From Mollicutes bacterium Phil14 (GTDB lineage Bacteria; Bacillota_I; Bacilli_A; ML615J-28; CAG-698), in contig MSHB01000001.1 of NCBI GenBank assembly GCA_001940985.1, positions 1 to 53,436 of the forward strand: a stretch of DNA of 53,436 nucleotides. The letters run 5' to 3'. Every line of letters starts with the position of its first letter. Position 1 is the first letter of the stretch. The notes beneath the pieces are model-generated. The model had not been told where the DNA came from and made no database searches. It was given only the letters and a program-made list of their open reading frames with translations. A program made the position numbers and the translations under genes. Below are positions 52,024 through 53,436 of this stretch, in pieces.

Positions 52024-53229
52024 TTATTTTTCATTATGTTTTTCTAACAACCAATCAGAAATATCAACAATTCGCACACCTTCATATTGGTATTCATCAT
52101 AGCGTGTTCTTGCAATTACTATTTTAGGATATGCATCTTTTATTTGTAATAACGGAGATACTTCTCTTTCAAAAGTTTTTTCATCACTTATATTATCTAA
52201 TACTTGAATGTATATTTTTTCATTGCGTTTTATGGCAACAAAATCAATTTCTTTTTTATATAACACTCCAACATAAACCTCATATCCTCTACGCAATAAT
52301 TCTATTGCTACAATATTTTCAAGAATTGTACCATGATTCATATTCTTTGTACCAAGTTTTGCATAACGGAAAGTATAATCACTTAAATAATACTTATCTT
52401 TACTTGATAAATACTTTTTGCCTTTTGTGTAGTATCTTCTAACCTTATAAAATGCAAAAGCATTACAAAGATATTGCATATAAGAATTTATTGTATTGTG
52501 ATTAACTTTTTCTTTAGCTAACTTTAAAGTATTGGTAATATTTGTTGCAGAAGTTAAATTAGATATATTATCCATTAAAAAGACTACCACTCTATCCATT
52601 AGTTGCACATTTCTAATTTTATACTTTTTACGTATATCTCTAACAATAAGTGTATCAAAGACCTCGGCAATATAATCATACTTTGATTCTTGGTCTTTAT
52701 ATAAGTATGATCCTGCCATTCCTCCCTCAATCATATACTTATCAAAAGCAGTATATTTATCATGTAATTCAAAATATTGCATATATTCATTGAATGAAAA
52801 AGGATATACCCTAATTTCAAATGTCCTACCAGTAAATAACGTAGCTAAATCCGAACTTAAAAGAAAAGCATTTGAACCTGTTATGTAAATATCAAACTTT
52901 TCCATAGCGTGAAGTCCATTTATTGCCTTTTCAAAATTTTTACACATTTGTATTTCGTCAATAAAAACAAAGTTTTCTTTATCATCTTGGTATTTTAAAT
53001 TAACGTAATCATATAATTCTTTATATTCACTTAAAGTATCGTATTCAGGCAAATTGAAATTAATATGTATAATATTTGCATCTACATTGTTTTTTTGAAT
53101 ATATGCTTTAAATGCTTCTAAAAGTTTTGATTTGCCACTACGGCGTACACCTGTAATCACCTTAATATCAGGTGTTCACATAACATTTATTAATTTTTGT
53201 AAATATTTTTCACGCTTAATAGGCCTCAT
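52024..53229 (-). pseudogene. AAA ATPase with DUF4143, interrupted by an in-frame TGA
   Basis: The full frame has 401 codons from ATG 53229, with AAAGGTG before it and an intact promoter upstream. Codon 18 is TGA (53178-53176). The frame continues without shift into I-K-V-I-T-G-V-R-R-S-G-K-S-K, the Walker A of this family, then F-I-D-E-I-Q-M, I-T-G-S-N-A-F-L-L and a DUF4143 C-terminus. Restart at GTG 53160 has no good ribosome binding site and would begin right at the P-loop, losing the first strand. Either the gene is newly dead or the TGA is read through. Family role is unclear; members may be antitoxin-like ATPases. Confidence 0.8.
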
Positions 53230-53248
53230 AGTCATCACCTTTACTTAT

Positions 53249-53277
53249 ATTATAATAATTCTATTTACTAAAATCAA
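53249..53277 (-). promoter_or_regulatory. Promoter of the DUF4143 ATPase gene
   Basis: On the minus strand TTGATT (53277-53272), a 17-base spacer and TATAAT (53254-53249). Confidence 0.65.
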
Positions 53278-53316
53278 TATTTTTTAAAAAAATGGTAAAT
53301 AGAAATGAGTAAAATA

Positions 53317-53346
53317 AAATCCACCATTAATAGTAATGATGGATTT
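53317..53346 (-). terminator. Terminator of the right-edge gene
   Basis: A 13-base stem (AAATCCATCATTA / TAATGGTGGATTT on the minus strand) with a 4-base loop is followed by TATTTTA. Confidence 0.8.
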
Positions 53347-53360
53347 ATGTTTTTAATTAA

Positions 53361-53436
53361 TTAAAATAATCTTTTCTTCTTTAATACTACTGCAAGTCCT
53401 AACAAGCTTACCACATACCATATTGCTTGATAACTT
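53361..53436 (-). CDS. C-terminal tail of a membrane-anchored protein, cut by the right edge
   Basis: The last 24 codons read S-Y-Q-A-I-W-Y, a hydrophobic run V-V-S-L-L-G-L-A-V-V-L, then K-K-K-R-L-F and a TAA stop. Hydrophobic helix plus basic tail is the pattern of a surface protein anchor, such as the end of an LPxTG sorting signal or a type I membrane protein. A terminator sits 14 bases past the stop. The frame is judged by this pattern and is not certain. Confidence 0.5.
   Translation of the reverse strand, partial: SYQAIWYVVSLLGLAVVLKKKRLF

Noticed and set aside
53176..53178. TGA read as tryptophan (Mycoplasma-type code)
   Set aside because: nagB (1119), the DUF5655 gene (36629) and the 138-residue gene (50682) end in TGA at sensible places, and Trp is encoded by TGG throughout. 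One in-frame TGA is better explained by mutation or error.
1..53436. CRISPR arrays, insertion sequences, prophage genes, tRNA or rRNA genes
   Set aside because: No regularly spaced direct repeats, transposase or integrase genes, or cloverleaf/rRNA signatures were recognised. The only structured RNA gene seen is the SRP RNA.

Overview
The window is AT-rich (roughly 70% A+T by eye), densely packed and almost free of mobile DNA. Gene content and signals point to a low-GC Bacillota, probably an uncultured gut lineage of class Bacilli. Evidence: AGGAGG-type ribosome binding sites, TTGACA/TATAAT promoters, a YabP-YabQ sporulation pair, a short SRP RNA beside tadA, Firmicutes-type PerR, LemA/DUF2207, and single-chain serine dehydratase. 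TGA is used as a stop and TGG as tryptophan, so the code is the standard bacterial one. The taxon is an inference.

Region 1 (about 1-26800, nearly all minus strand) is an amino-sugar and probably peptidoglycan-fragment utilisation locus in four transcription units. Reading in the direction of transcription they are: a PfkB sugar kinase; a DAP-decarboxylase/dipeptidase fusion followed by serine hydrolase, GNAT, PIG-L deacetylase, LD-carboxypeptidase and GHL10; a GH20 hexosaminidase followed by an unusual ABC uptake system (giant anchored binding protein, two permease pairs, NHL/TPR protein, Yip1 protein, DUF5696 ectoprotein); and nagZ-nagB-GNAT. All the hydrolases lack signal peptides while the transport components are membrane anchored. 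This suggests import of intact glycan or muropeptide fragments and breakdown inside the cell. No ABC ATPase is encoded here.

Region 2 (26800-31500) is housekeeping: PerR-rubrerythrin under a Fur/PerR box, dusB, SRP RNA, tadA, tdk, an unknown protein, and bL31.

Region 3 (31500-33300) holds small exported proteins. One secreted protein is frameshifted. Two tandem lipoprotein paralogues share almost identical signal-peptide DNA, and one has an apparent transcription attenuator in its leader.

Region 4 (33300-50150) contains: a YcxB / small membrane protein / DUF5655 / RluA / DUF2207 / LemA operon; a DppA D-aminopeptidase; an FNT channel with a degenerate aspartase-like protein; murA; a TTG-started membrane protein followed by yabP-yabQ-znuA-glyA; GDPD; and a B12-radical-SAM/DUF3795 fusion with serine dehydratase.

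Region 5 (50150-53436) is accessory: a tight three-gene DUF3990 (ADP-ribosyltransferase-like) / unknown / NADAR module that looks like an ADP-ribosylation toxin-antidote or defence system, a DUF4143 ATPase gene broken by one in-frame TGA, and the tail of a membrane-anchored protein at the right edge.
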